Shown: positions 35,268-49,511, numbered from the stretch's first letter. The stretch: DNA of 64,000 nucleotides from Rutidosis leptorrhynchoides (GCF_046630445.1 NC_092334.1:102681501-102745500), one strand, 5' to 3'. Numbers and translations: made by a program. Notes: generated by a model from the sequence alone, not told the origin.

Positions 35268-37853
35268 TTCATGTTGTGATTAGTATAGAGATGGGAGAGA
35301 GGGAATTAAGTGAAAATTTGGATTAGATAAATGGGTTTTGTGTGTTCACTGCAAAAAGAAACACAAAATAGAAAAATAAGTAGCAAGTGTGTTTGTTGAT
35401 TGAATATGGTGTGGGTCTTAGATAATCACATCACATGCATATATAAAGTGGTACAGTATACTCTAATGTGTAAATGATTACCCGAGTTCACACGTAAGAA
35501 TATAGTAATTCAATAATATTAGTACACAGTGAAGCCATCATTCAATTGTCAGTATTCTATCGACATCAATTTTTAAATTTTACGATATTTATCGTGTTCC
35601 GTTTGATATTCAGTGGCGGATAAAAAGTCTTCAGAGAAATCTCAAATTCTTACAGTAATTATCTTTATTTATTTCAGTCATTATGGTATAAAATTCAGTC
35701 ATTAACTATTAAATAAAAGTTACATTAATTATTCACTCCCAACCCAAGTAAAATATAAAAAGTTTTAAAATTCAACAAATAGTTCCCAAATACATTTTTA
35801 ATAAGCCTATAATTTATATAATCCATTTTCAGATCACCGTTTATTTTAAAATCACATAAGTTCGAATTTAACTTGTTTAATATCAATCGAAATATCAAAC
35901 GAGTATTACATTCAATTAATATTTATTTTTAATATACTTTATTTATATATAGAGATATATTTTAAATAATCATTATTATAATATCCAATTTTTATTTTAT
36001 TAAAAACAATAACATATAATACATTAAATTATATTTTGAATTATTATTTATATATACATACACACATATCTATTTACAATTAATTGTTAGTGAATCGTCG
36101 GGAGTAGTCAAAGGTCAAATGAATACATAAACACAGTTCACAGTTTTTGAGACTGCAACGTTACAGACTTTGCTTATCGTGTCGAAATCATAATAAGATT
36201 AAGTTTAAATTTGGTCGGAAATTCCCGGGTCGTCACAGTACCTACCCGTTAAAGAAATTTCGTCCCGAAATTTGAGTGAGGGGGTCATGGCTAACAGTAA
36301 AAATGTTTTCATGACGAATATGAGTTGATAATAGACTTTTATCATTATTGAGTAACATAGATAAAACGATTTGATTATGTGAAGCGTACGAGTGAAGTTT
36401 TCACAAAAGATTGAAATAGGAAAAGTAAAGATTTGTCTTAACTTTTGACAGAGTCAGGGTTGAATTCAAAAAAAAAATAATAATAATAATAATAAGGTTC
36501 ATCTTAACTTTTGATGTTGTCTTGACGGAATTCAAGGGATTTAAAGAAAATCTTCGAAATCTAAAAGATTTGATTCTTCGGCGAATAAAAAAATTAGGAT
36601 CTCTTTAATTAAATGCGATCATCTGCCTCGAGTGCTTTGTCTGATATTTTCACTATAAATTTACCTTTTCCGTTCCCTTACTTTCACTACTTCAATACTT
36701 TCTTTCTTAATTCATAATTCCAAGAATTGTGAAAATGCTTAATCCAGTTCTAGTCCTTGATATTTTCTTGATTATCGCATCAATCTCTCTTCTTTTTCAA
36801 CTACCATCAGAGGAATCTGTTTATGTCTACTATGCTCTAGGGATTATTGTATTTCTCATTCTCCCATGTCTTTATATTTCTATTCGTATTAATGTACACA
36901 GTTTGTGATTTCTGTGTTGTTGTCGAGTTTTATATTTTTCCTTATGTTTCGGAGTTCTTTGCCTTTTTATTATCCTCTTGACCTCTAGTAAAGCGAGCAA
37001 TGGTCCAGAATTCATAGATATGAATTTTGAAATGAACATAGGTAATGTTCTTAGAAATAAATGGTAATAGCACGATCTTGATTCGTCAAATTACCAGAAT
37101 ATCCGGGAAAGATAGAACTATCAAGAAAATATGTTCTTGATATGTTTATATATCAGATAAAATGTAAGAGTCATGTAACATGGCACATGATGATGTTAGG
37201 GTCTGTGAATCATCACGTTCCATTAGAAACTCAGCATGACTTACTGTAATATAATCACGTTGATCAAGTGTGATTATATTATACTAACTCGTGCTTCAGT
37301 TCCCAACATTACTTCAATAACATTTATATTTTAAGCTCGAAAGTTTACAGAATATAGAAACTAACAGTTTCTATATGATGTAATACTGATAGCATGAAGA
37401 GATTAATGATTTCAGATAAGAATAGTTATGAAAATATCTTCCGAAATATGGAGGATATTTATAATGAGATATACGATGATATCTTGGAATTTCTAATATC
37501 GAAGGATGGTGAAAAAAAATTTGTCCGCAAGAGTTTGAAGTCAGAAGCAAGGTATTCACTAAAGATTTCATAAGAAACAGAATCATCAGGATTCTTAATG
37601 TACAAGTTTAGTCCTTGTGATTTGTTCAGAGACTCCTTCGTAGTTTGCTCAATCAGTTTTTCAGTACATATTTTCCATTGAGTGTTTCCAACACTGCATT
37701 ATTTATCATCAAACTTTTGGCTGTTAAGATCGTTTACAGTTTTTTTTTTTGCTGCTTCATTCAATATTTTCAAAATTCAGAGCATTAATTTGCAGACTAG
37801 GTGCTTTTCAGAATTTCAGAATTGGAATTCGTAAATCCAGGAGATAGAAATTA

Positions 37854-37971
<118 letters not shown>

Positions 37972-38235
37972 AATTGTTGTCGTAGAATCGCTGAGAATTT
38001 CGAGATTATCGATTGATGCCTTCCGGTATTTGGTATGGTAATTATCGTTACAAGATACCGATGAATTCATGATAAGACTTCAATAAATAAATATATGAAG
38101 TTCTTGATAAGACTTCAATAGATAAATATACTGATTTGTCGTAGAGATTTGAGCCAAGGAGCAACGAGGTTGCTGGTACGTCTGCTAAAAATATAGTGGA
38201 ATATAAAAGAATTCTCCGGTATCAAAAGGGTAATC

Positions 38236-38346
38236 GTATATATCAGGATTATAGTAAGGCTACTTCGAATGAAAAGTCGAAGTTGACTTGCTGGAGCTGT
38301 GACAAAATTGGCTACTTTGAAAAGGGATCGCAAAGTTATTTTTGCT
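38236..38346 (+). pseudogene. Gag zinc-knuckle relic (plus strand)
   Basis: A short frame gives KLTCWSCDKIGYFEKGS, matching C-X2-C-X4-H-X4-C except that His is Tyr and the last Cys is Ser. The paralogue at 48190-48300 reads FICWSCDKIG then a stop. Both lost the zinc ligands independently. The strand is opposite to that of the E2 ORF, so it belongs to a different or rearranged element. Confidence 0.5.
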
Positions 38347-39037
38347 AATAAATGCCAAAGGATCTGACACGGCTACGTGTTAAACTTTTACTTATTTGCT
38401 GAGGGTTTCTCAGGTGCAATACTATATACATAAATCTTTCCTTCCGTAGATGAAGTGCGGTTGGTTCATCCTCTCGATTGAGGTGTTTTCAAGAATCATG
38501 AAAGGTTTGAACGCAGATTGTAATTGTCAAGATACAAATGAGGTTTAAGATGAAATCAAGTGGCAAACTTGAATAATTGTTTAGTTTCATATATTATAAT
38601 CAATATTTTAATTCATTTTAATTGTCCAATGTTATTAGTCCACAGTCGATAGACCACAGTAACAGTCTAATAATTCATATATAGTTTAATATATAATATT
38701 CGAATTAATTAATACGTGTCATGACCCGTATACGTCTCAGACTCGATCATAACTCAAACTATATATATTATTGTAGAATCAACCTCAACCCTGTATAGTT
38801 AACTCCCGCATTACTGCATATAGAGTGTCTATGGTTATTCCAAATAATATATATAGATGCGTCGATATGATATGTCAAAACCTTGTATACGTGTCCCGAT
38901 ATTTAAAGTGCGTAAAATAAATACAGAATTTATATGACGATAAATAAAATTGCGAGAATGTAAATTGCGATAATTAAATTGGGATAAATAAAATGTAGCC
39001 ACCATATCCTACGTATAACCATATCCTACGTATAGAG

Positions 39038-39133
39038 ATGCAGCCACCATATCCTACGTATAACCCTGCCGAAGCATTCTATAGCACCTATGGTTATGCC
39101 TGGAACCCCTATTGGTACCAGTATCATCCCTAG
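39038..39133 (+). pseudogene. C-terminal end of a gag-like protein, Tyr/Pro-rich
   Basis: A 31-codon frame ending NPYWYQYHP and TAG. The upstream bases are a partial tandem repeat of ACCATATCCTACGTATA. It is not alignable to the 382-aa ORF of the complete element, so the two copies had different coding content or this is a separate C-terminal part. Confidence 0.3.
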
Positions 39134-40039
39134 TATACTTATTTTTTTTTTTGTAATTTGTAATTATTGATACGTTTAATACTTTTGTTAATATTGTAAT
39201 CATTTTTATAATTGTCTATCTTTTATTCTTAGATTTAATAATTTTTGAATGTGGGGTACTATACCAAACTTCAAAAATATGTATATATGTTTGCAGTTTA
39301 TCTTATGTACACAACAGGGTAAAACAACGCATTTTCAAAGACTGGCATTAAGTTCAGCAAAAGCAACTAATTTTGACGACAAGATGCAAAATATATGTGA
39401 AATAACAACAAGACGGAATGAACAAATGATGTGCACCATTTATCATTCAGCAAACAAACGCCAATATATTTGGAAACTTTGGTAAAAATTTAATCATTTT
39501 CACACTAATCACCCTCAATAATTTAAATTGTTACTGATTTCTTGGAAATGAGGGCATTGCAAGATCTTAAGTGTGGGAAGGGGTTAAATTCTTTCGGATT
39601 TTAAAATTTTTTACTTTATACACTTGGTTACCATTAAAAATACTAGTAAAGCAGTAGTTGTATTAGAATCTAGTGCTCTCTGATAATAAAGAACAGCCCT
39701 AGTCTTATATACTGACTACCCAATTCTAGTAAAATTTTTCAAAATTTTCAATTAAATAAACTCAAAATCATGTTTATACATATTTATGAACGATAAAACT
39801 AGGTTTTAACACCGAAATTATTGTAACCTCGGAAAGGACATAAATTGAGAAACAAACCAAAATGTTAAAAATTCATTTAAAATGGAATAGAGGACGATAA
39901 AAAGGAAAATGAAAGCCAAGTGTGGGAAAATTTACCAAGTTATCTTAAACATATGTCACATATATCTGTAACAAATAACTGAAAATACTTTTGCTTTGGA
40001 CTAAACTAAACTATTTTACCCGATAAAAGAAAAGAAAAG

Positions 40040-40246
40040 ATGGATCCACACGATGAATCAATTTCATCATTAAAAGGAAGTAAAGTCTTCCGAAAAAGAA
40101 ACGCGCTTCTTGATTTAGGTCATGAAGTTGTCGTCCAAACCAGCTGTAGGTTGACGAAAAAGCTAGAAAAGTCATCACTAAAATCAGCAGGAAATCTACG
40201 GACCTCAGCATTAAACAGGGTCGCCAAGTGGTCAGACTTATCCTAA
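40040..40246 (+). other. Short frame conserved with 7434-7652
   Basis: Both copies keep an open frame with GSKVFRKR, LGHEVVVQTSCRLTK and SSLKSAGN. The complementary strand is open in both too. Conservation may simply reflect recent common descent. Confidence 0.25.
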
Positions 40247-41325
40247 CCATGAGAAGGATTTATCTCGTACAATGGGGGGCACCATGCAAATTAGCTGGAT
40301 AAGACTAATGAATCAGATCCCCAGAAAGGATAATCTCCTTAAAGATTAAAAATCAGCTTTTAAGACTGATATTACTCAATCCTAGAGATTGACCTTAAAG
40401 ATTGAGAATTACAAACTCATGGAATTCGATGATATCTAAACTCGAGCTTGAACGAGAAAATATTTTGATCAAAATTACAAACCGATTTGTTTTCTGAAAA
40501 CCCTATTTTCAATGCGTTCATTACCATTGAACGTAAAATCCTAGAAATTCACCTGGAATTCATTAGGCCACCTGAACCAAATCGGGTGTCAACCGTAAGA
40601 ACGGTGGTTGCATAGCATGGTCAAAGACAGGACCTTGTGCCATACCGAAAAATCATAAGGGTGAGCTTTACTATTGCTCCTACCAAGGATAGTAATTGCG
40701 TCCGACACGTTATAGACCATAATTAAAAGCATGTCAGGGGACATTGCCTTAACAGTTGCTTGTTCAACGCTTTCCTTTACAACCGGACGGTAGTTTATCG
40801 AAAGGTAATATACGGGACAAGTAAACTGGACGTGTTGCTTTCCAAATATAAGGTTAGCAAGTGGGTGACACAAAACCGCAAGTTTTGAGCTAAAATTTTC
40901 AAATCTAAAACCCACCAAACCCACAAAAATATTTTGCAAACACCGGTAAAGGGTTATTCCGGAAAACTTATCTAGGGTAAAAGCTAGCTTGAATTTTCAA
41001 AAGATCAAATATTTTCATAAAGATCCAATTTCCTTAAGGATCTACATTTTCATAGTCATGTGGGACTGTAAACCGCCTTTCAAATGTGCACTTTGCTTTG
41101 GAAACCGAAAGTAAATCGGCTATTTGATTGCAAGTGTCGTTGACCTAAACCCGAGGCAACTTTGGATGACACACCCACCTTTAACCATGGTTCTATCGTT
41201 ACTATCATTGTTTATACCGCCGTATAGAAATCACTGATGTACAAAGTGTGAAGAATAAAGAAGTGATTCTAGTATTTCAAGACGATATTGCTTGAGGACA
41301 AGCAACGCTCAAGTGTGGGAATATT

Positions 41326-43312
41326 TGATAATGCTAAAAACGAACATATAATTCATAGCATTATTCCTCAAGAAAGACAAGCTTTTAATTGAAATTGTTC
41401 TATTTACAAGTGATATTCGTTTAAATAATAAAAGGTGAAGACAAAAGACAGATTCGACGAATTGAAGACGCAAACGACCAAAAAGTTCAAAAGTACAAAA
41501 GACAATCAAAGAGGTTCCAATTATTGATAAGAAACGTCTCGAAATTACAAGAGTACAAGATTCAAAACGCAAAGTACAAAATATAAAATTGTACGCAAGG
41601 ACGTTCGAAAATCCGGAACCGGGACCAGAGTCAACTCTCAACGCTCGACGCAACGGACTAAAAATTACAAGTTAACTATGTATATAAATATAATATAATA
41701 TATAATTAATTATATTAATTATATATATATTATATTTATAAATAAAAACCGTCGGCAGAGAAAGACTCCAAAGTTGTGAGCTGTAATTTCAATATCCGCG
41801 ACTCGCGGAGTTTGAAGGCAAAAATGCCGCGAGTCGCGGAGCCCCAAATTCAGAAACCCCCTATAAAGCTCGCGCATTCTGATCGTAAAATATCATCTTT
41901 TTCTTCTCCTCATTCATACGTAAAATATATATATATATTTATAATTTATATTTTAATTTTAATTATAATTCTAATAATAAGGGTATGTTAGCGAATGTTG
42001 TAAGGGTGTAAGTCGAAATTCTGTCCGTGTAACGCTATGCTATTTTTAATCATTGTAAGTTATGTTCAACCTTTTTATATTAATGTCTCGTAGCTAAGTT
42101 ATTATTATGCTTATTTAATCTGAAGTAATCATGATGTTGGGCTAATTACTAAAATTGGGTAATTGGGCTTTGTATCATAATTGGGGTTTGGATAAAAGAA
42201 CGACACTTGTGGAAATTAGACTATGGGCTATTAATGGGCTTTATATTTGTTTAACTAAATGATAGTTTGTTAATGTTAATATAAAGATTTACAATTGGGC
42301 GTCCTTATAAATTACCATATACACTCAATCGGACACGATGGGCGGGGTATTTATATGTACGAATAATCGTTCATTTAACCGGACACGGGAATGGATTAAT
42401 AGCCACTAGAATAATTAAAACAGGGGTGAAATTATGTACAAAGGACACTTGGTATAATTGATAACAAAATATTAAAACCTTGGGTTACACTCAGTCGACA
42501 ACCTGGTGTAATTATTAAACAAAGTATTAAAATCTTGTTACAGTTTAAATCCCCAATTAGTTGGAATATTTAACTTCGGGTATAAGAATAATTTGACGAG
42601 GACACTCGCACTTTATATTTATGACTGATGGACTGTTATGGGCAAAAACCAGACGGACATATTAAATAATCCAGGATAAAGGACAATTAACCCATGGGCA
42701 TAAAACTAAAATCAACACGTCAAACATCATGATTACGGAAGTTTAAATAAGCATAATTCTTTTATTTCATATTTAATTTCCTTTATTTTATATTTTATTG
42801 CACTTCTAATTATCGCATTTTTATTTATTGTTATTTAATCGCACTTTTAATTATCGTCCTTTTCAATTATCGCAATTTTATTTTATCGCACTTTTATTTA
42901 TTGCAATTTCATTATCGTTATTTATTTTACGCTTTAAATTAAGTCTTTTATTTATTTAATATTTTACATTAGGTTTTAACTGCGACTAAAGTTTTAAAAT
43001 CGACAAACCGGTCATTAAACGGTAAAAACCCCCCTTTATAATAATAATATTACTTATATATATGTTTGTATTTTTATAAAAGTAAACTAATATAGCGTTA
43101 AGCTTTGTTTAAAAAGATTCCCTGTGGAACGAACCGGACTTACTAAAAACTACACTACTGTACGATTAGGTACACTGCCTATAAGTTTTGTAGCAAGGTT
43201 TAAGTATATCCATTCTATAAATAAATAAATATCTTGTGTAAAAATGTATCGTATTTAATAGTATTTCCTGCAAAAATTTAATAGTATTTTATACCTCTCC
43301 GCTACCACATCA
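41326..43312 (+). repeat. 3' LTR of the truncated Athila-like element
   Basis: It starts TGATAATGCT after AAGTGTGGGAATAT and ends CTACCACATCA; 1987 bp. It shares the LTR order with 2606-4498, including GC-rich CGACTCGCGG palindromes (about 41797-41840) before a CTATAAAGC TATA-like site, and is clearly diverged from it. Confidence 0.85.
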
Positions 43313-44585
43313 ATAACGTTGGTTTTGTTTGGCCTCGAACAGAAAAAAAAATAGTAGCAGCTGAGACTTCGAATGAAGGTTGATGGTGGTTAATGGATGC
43401 CGTTTTCGTCGGACATAAACATAAAACGAAGGCAGTAGCAGGTATAACAGGTTGTGCTTGTTTTGAAGAGTGTTGGTGGTTTTAAGAAACAAAACAGAAA
43501 TCGAAACACGTAAGTAGTAGCTGGGTTTGGGGTTTGTTTGGATGGTTTTTGAATACATGAAAACAGGAAATAGATATGAGAAGTGGACTGCAGCAGTTTG
43601 TGGTGTTTAAATGGTTATCAAGGTGGTGTTTTGGGTCGTCCTTGGTGGGTATGTTTATCACGAAACAGGAGCAGCCAGTTTCTGTCCTTGAGGCTGTCGA
43701 ACAGAAAGTAATTGCAGTAATTATTCGCGTTACAGCAGAAGGTGGCTAGTTGTGATGGTTGTCGTGGTGGTGGTGGTGAAAAAGTGGTGCTGGTTCCAAC
43801 TGAAAACAAAAACAAGGTGTAGTGGTTCCAAGATTTATTTGGGTTTTGATGGTGATCGTGTTTAGTGGATTGAGGTGATCGAGTAAAAAATATAGTAACA
43901 AGTATTGGTGGCGTAGGGTTCATGATCATAACCGAAAGAAGATTAAGGTGGTGGTTCGATGGTGGTTTAGTTATAACCGAAACTAATAGTAGTTAGCGGT
44001 GTACTACGGTGGTCTTGGTGGGTTGAGTAATCAATAAGAAGTGAAGTAGAAGAGAAAAGTTATATGTTATATCATATATCTCCTATTATATAATTTAGTT
44101 GGATAGTGAGATTGAAAAAAAAAAAAAAAAAAAAAGACACACAGTACCTAATAATTAATCACGGGAGTACATATATAATATATAATAATAATTAATAAAT
44201 ATCATGTGAATTAGAAAGGATCACAGTAAAGCCATCAGATCCTATTCAGCCTAGTCGACATAAAATTTAGAATATTATTTTGTGGTCCGTTGATAATCAG
44301 TGGCGAATAAAAGTGTTCAGAAAAATCTCATATTTTTAAATTAACTATATTTATTTATTTTGGTCATTATGGTATAAAATTCGAGCATTAACTATTAAAT
44401 ATAATTTACATTAATTATTCACTCCTAACCCCAAGTAAAATATAAAAAGTTTTAAAATTCAACAAATAGTTTTTAATACATTCTTAATAAGCCTATAGTT
44501 TGTAAAACTCATTTTCGGCTAACCGTTTATTTTAAAGCCACATAAGTTTTTTTTAACTCGTTTACTGTCAATCAAATGACAATTG

Positions 44586-46900
44586 TGTAGCGACCCGACA
44601 AAATCGTCATTGACGGTTCCGTCTACTTAGGTCCCGTTACGTGGTCATAAGTCTTTAAAATAATGTTCGACCAAAGACATGTCGCATTCATTTCAAATGT
44701 AAAAGTGTTTCAAAGTTTACAAGAATTGTTCAACCAAAATTTGCGTTACTAAGTTATAAGTACAATTGAAACCTATGCGACACAATTTTAGATAAAGTCA
44801 AAAGACACTCCACGTATGCATGTATACTCGACATCCAAGCAAGTATCAAAAGTAATGAGCGGAAGCATGTATCACAAAACGTTCAAGGACCTGAGAAAAA
44901 CATAGAAATCTGTCAACGAAAACGTTGGTGAAATCATAGGTTTAAGTAAGTAAGTACAAATGAACCACAAGATTTATATCATTGAAATAATAGTAAACCA
45001 TTCTAAAATTGTTATCACGAGCACCCAATTATCAAGGCTTAACTTTCCATCCATAGAACCCCATCACAATAGTGTTAGAACATACACTGTTTCTCGAAAA
45101 TATATTTCATCTGAATAATGGTAGCGAACCGTCCAAATGAGGGTTCGTCAAACCCATATGGCCATACAACATAAGTTCTCTCTTACACCTGGCAAGTGTA
45201 ACTAATGATAATTGAATTTAGGATTTTGTTCTAACTCGTATGTAGAATGTTTGTTTTCTTGTACTTGTGTTCACTTAGTAAAAAGAAATGTTTATGTTTT
45301 CTCATCCCAAATGTAAGTTCAAAAGAGTAAAAGTGGGACTATGATCTCACCTTGAGTGCACGTATGTAAAAGTACTTCAACAAGTAAACGTGTGCAAGAA
45401 CGAATGCTAGTCTTGACCTAAACAAATAGGTTTGTATCAATATCGGTAAACACGGTCGGTCAAAGTGTTCAATTAGTCCTATGGCTCGTTACGACTCGAT
45501 TACTATAGCATGTAAGTCAAGTTATCATGTTTCATGCAAGATACAAGTATAAAAGCATGTTAGAACGATTGCACAAACATTTGGTTAAGTTTGATTAAAC
45601 GTCAACTTGGGTCGGGTCAAAGTCAACGAAAAAGTCAACACATTCGGGTCGGGTCTCGAACTATTTTTCTGAGGTTTTTAATCATATATGAGCATGTTAG
45701 AACAAGTTACATGTGAATCGGAGGTCCATAGCATAGCAAACATTTTTCGTAAAATGACCAACCAAAACAGTCCCTGGCAGTTCATCTGGACGGCGTCCAG
45801 ATTTGCTGGACGGCATTCAGCATTGAAGGACTGGATGGCGTCCAAGAATCTGGACGGCGTCCAGATCAGTATGCAGGTCCTGTTTTGCTGCAACACACAA
45901 ATGCACGAACCAAAACCCAAATAATCCCAATTTATGACCCGCAAACAATCAAAACATGTATCTTATATCATCGAAAAGGTATTTTGAAGAAAAAAATGAC
46001 TAAACACATTTCATCAATCACTTTGACACTTACAAAAACTAAAATCACATTGAATGCTCAACATTTACTACATTCAAGTTCATAGATGCGGTTGGGTGAT
46101 TCGGGAACTTACTACCTACATACAATACGCTGTTTCGTAGGTAATCAAGTATACAATCCAACTAAACACTTACCAACAACAATTCAAGGCATTCAATGCA
46201 TCAAATGTTCACATTTAGTTCTACCAAACCCTAACCAACATCACCAAAATCAATAATCAAGTTTATGAAGTTTTCTAAAACAACCTACACATCAAATTGA
46301 AGTTAGTGATACTAGTAACACAATTAAAACATGAACTTTTAACATCTAACAACTTTTAAGCAACTAAATCTCAAGAACAACACACCAAAATTTAAGTTCA
46401 TGCTAGTTACTTCAAAACAACAAGATCGAGCATACAAATCATATATTCATGTTAGACTTGAGCCATAGACACTAATTAACACTTTTATAAGTTAAAAACA
46501 TCAAGAACACAAAATCTAGTGATTTTAGAAAGTTACCCAAATGTAATGAAATCGGTATGGAATCGAAGATGAAGTTGCAAGGATTCCAAATATGTAATTT
46601 GTTTTGTAAAACACTTGCTAAATCAGATTTGAATGATGATTCTTTGGATTTGAGTTTGAGAGAAAATGTTGAAGTAGTAAAGGAGAAAGAGATGAATGTA
46701 TGGATGAGAGTGAAGGTTGACCACTTTGACCTAGTAACATCTTTGGTCATTTGGCAAGTCTAGTCCCTCAAGTTTCATTTGGGTGCGTGAATTACCTAAA
46801 CGAGACAATTTAAACGCGTAACAACGGGAGATGTTATAAATATATAACGGACTTTAAAATAGTTAAACGGAAAGTAAACGGAAAAAGGCGGGATGTTACA
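44586..46900 (-). mobile_element. Solo LTR of a Ty3/gypsy (Tekay-like) element, TSD AATTG
   Basis: On the minus strand it runs TGTAACATCCCGCC...GGGTCGCTACA, 2315 bp, flanked by AATTG on both sides (44581-44585, 46901-46905). The TGTAACATCCC start is typical of plant Tekay-type chromovirus LTRs (family recollection). It contains a cluster of GGACGGCGTCC palindromes at 45786-45868. Confidence 0.85.
45786..45868. repeat. Cluster of four CTGGACGGCGTCCAG-type palindromes
   Basis: Two near-perfect units (ATCTGGACGGCGTCCAGAT at 45785 and 45849) flank two degenerate ones (CTGGACGGCATTCAG, CTGGATGGCGTCCAA). They are GC-rich in an AT-rich LTR, about 1.05 kb from its 5' end in the element's own orientation. 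Confidence 0.7.
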
Positions 46901-47094
46901 AATTGAGCGTTACTTTCGTTTACTTAATAACTCCGAAACCCTATTTATATATTCTATATATTTTATTTATATATATAGATAATAATTATTTTATGTTATC
47001 ATTATTTTACATAAATAATTCAAACAATTACCGTATACAATATTTCATATTATTATACACACACACACACACACATACATATATATATTTTGAT

Positions 47095-49256
47095 TATTCT
47101 GTCGGATATTTCACTATAAATGAACTTCTTCCATTCCATTATTTCCACAACTCTTATCTTTTATACTTCAATTCATATTTCCGAAACATTTGCCGAATTA
47201 TCAGAAGTCACTGGAAAAGATAGAATTATCAAGAAAATATATTCTTGATTTTGTTTAGAGATTTAGTAGAATGTAAGAGTCGTGTAACATGGCACATGAT
47301 GACGGTAGGGTATGTGAATCATCACGTTCCATTAGAAACTCAGCATGACTTACTGTAATATAATCACGTTGATCAAGTGTCATTATATTATACTAATTCA
47401 TGCTTCAGTTCCCAAACACTTCTTCAAAAACATTCAAATTTTAAATTCAAATTTTTCATAATTTAGAAACTAATATAGTTTCCTTTCTGATGTAACACTG
47501 ATATCGCGAAGAGATAATGATTTCAGATAAGAATAGTTATGAAAATATCTTCAAAAATATCGAGGATATTTAAAATGAAAGGTACGATGATATCTTAGAA
47601 TTTCTAAGATCGAAGGATAATGGAGAAGATTTGTTCGTAAAAGTGTATGGTCAGAAGCAAGGTATTTATTAATGACTTCAGCAGATACTGAATTATTTGG
47701 ATTCTTTGAAAGCAGGTTTAGTCTTTGTGATTTGTCCACAGTCTCCTTCATAGTTTCGCATAATCCGCTGTTTGGTACTAAATTTTCTATTGAGCGTTTC
47801 CAATAATCCATTCTTTATCATCAAACTTTTGACTGTTAAAGTCATCTATAGTTTTTACTGCTTTGTCAGTTCTTTTGATACTCAGAGAATCGATTCGCAG
47901 ACTGATTGCTTTTCAGAAATTCAGAATTGAAGGTCATAATTCTAAGAGATAAATGTCATTTACATATAGCTGTTGATGTAGAAACGCTGCGAAATTCAAA
48001 ATACTGATTGCTGATTTCTGGTAATTGGTATGGCAATTCTCGTTACAAGATGTAGATGAGTACATTATAAGGTTTCAATGAATATAATGGTTTTTCGGAA
48101 AGTCAAAGATCAATGAAGTTGTTGGTAAGTTTACTGCTAATGTGATGGGATATAAATGGTTCCCGGTAACGATGACGAAAGGCAAACTTATATATCAAAA
48201 TTATAATAAGGCTTATCCGAGTGAAAGGTCGAAATTTATTTGCTGGAGTTGTGACAAAATTGGCTAATTTGGTAAGGAATTGCAAAACTATTTTCGGTAA
48301 TAACAACGCCAAAGGAATTAGCACAGCTACGTGTTAAATGTTTACTCAGGTTCCGATAATTTTTCAGGTATATAACTATATACATCAATCTTTTCTTCCG
48401 TAGATGAAGTGCGGTTGGTTCATCCTCTCGATTGAGGTGTTTTCAAGAATCATGAAAGGTTTGAACGCAAATTCTAATCGTCAAGATACAAATGGGTTTT
48501 AAGATGAAATCAAGTGGCAAACTTGAAGAATTGTTTAATTTCATATGTTATAATCAATATTTTAATTCATTTTAATTGTCCAATGTTGGCAGTCCACAGT
48601 TAGTAGTCTATAATTTGTAATTCAATAATTCATATATAGTTTAATATATAATATTCGAATTAATTAATACATGTCGTGACCCGTTATATACATGTCTCAG
48701 ACTCGATCACAACTTAAGGTATATATATTATTTTAGAATCAACCTCAACCCTGTATAGAGAACTCGATTATTACTGCATATAGAGTGTCTATGGTTATTC
48801 TAAATAATATATATAGATGACGTCGATATGATATGTCAAAACATTGTATACGTGTCCCGATATTTAAAGTGCATAAAAATAAATAACAGAAACTAAATGA
48901 CGATAAATAAAATTGCGAGAATTAAAACTGCGATAAATAAATGTAAATAGGAATTAACAGTTAGTTAGGAACAGTTAGCTAGGATTTTGTTACCGTGGAT
49001 TCTTAACAAAATTTCTCATAGTTAATTTGTTTGTTTCTAACAAATTTTATTTTGTCCAATATTTTCTTCATTATGCCACTTGTCGGATTCTGATAGGTCA
49101 AAATCCAAATATGAAATTGAAGGAAAATGGTTATTCTTTGGTGAACGGATACGTGCATCGGTGGATGTAAGTAGGATAGTAAATGACTGTTGAATCAGAT
49201 TTGAAAGAATGTACAGTGTAACTTATTAATGTGAAATCTAAATATTCCTCGGGTAT
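47095..49256. mobile_element. Decayed internal region, paralogous to 36238-38989
   Basis: Shares long stretches with 36630-38900, including TCATCACGTTCCATTAGAA, GTGCGGTTGGTTCATCCTCT and the gag knuckle relic. 48660-48850 again resembles LTR sequence at 20-230. Non-coding otherwise. Confidence 0.5.
48190..48300 (+). pseudogene. Gag zinc-knuckle relic (second copy)
   Basis: Reads FICWSCDKIG, then a stop in place of the His codon region, then FGKELQN. See the better copy at 38236-38346. Confidence 0.4.
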
Positions 49257-49511
49257 TACCTACCCGTTAAAATATTTTCACCATTAATAGTTTGTACAAA
49301 AGAATTTTTGATTACAATCTTTATGAAAACATATATACATATATATTTTCTTCAGATATAATCGTGGATTTAATGAGTTAATATGATATTAATCTCATTT
49401 GATTTATCGTTTGAACTAGAACACATAATCTCTAAAACATTAGAAATTATATAATCGTCACGTAGAATGAAGATAATTGATGTAGAACGATTCGTAGAAC
49501 GATAATTATAC

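Larger units (their letters stand above)
38990..43312 (+). mobile_element. 5'-truncated Athila-like element
   Basis: The internal part 38990-41325 is related to 7040-8739 of the complete element, followed by a polypurine tract and a full 3' LTR 41326-43312. There is no 5' LTR. At its start a short frame (39038-39133) ends in a Tyr/Pro-rich tail (TYNPAEAFYSTYGYAW), probably the C-terminus of a gag-type protein. The right flank ATAAC (43313) matches the empty site at 53151 in the paralogous LTR. Confidence 0.75.
43313..47094 (-). mobile_element. E2/E3-family LTR, partial copy 2, split by a solo LTR
   Basis: 43313-44585 is nearly identical to 53151-54423 (constant offset 9838). It resumes at 46901 after the nested solo LTR and fades by about 47095. 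The left part is missing because the truncated Athila-like element lies there. It has no real coding content; its Ser/Asn-rich frames have near-identical twins at 53121-53773 because of the duplication. Confidence 0.6.

Noticed and set aside
43310-43929. Minus-strand frames with near-identical twins at 53121-53773
   Set aside because: The similarity is explained by the segmental twin of LTR sequence; composition is Ser/Asn/Pro-rich with no recognised domain.
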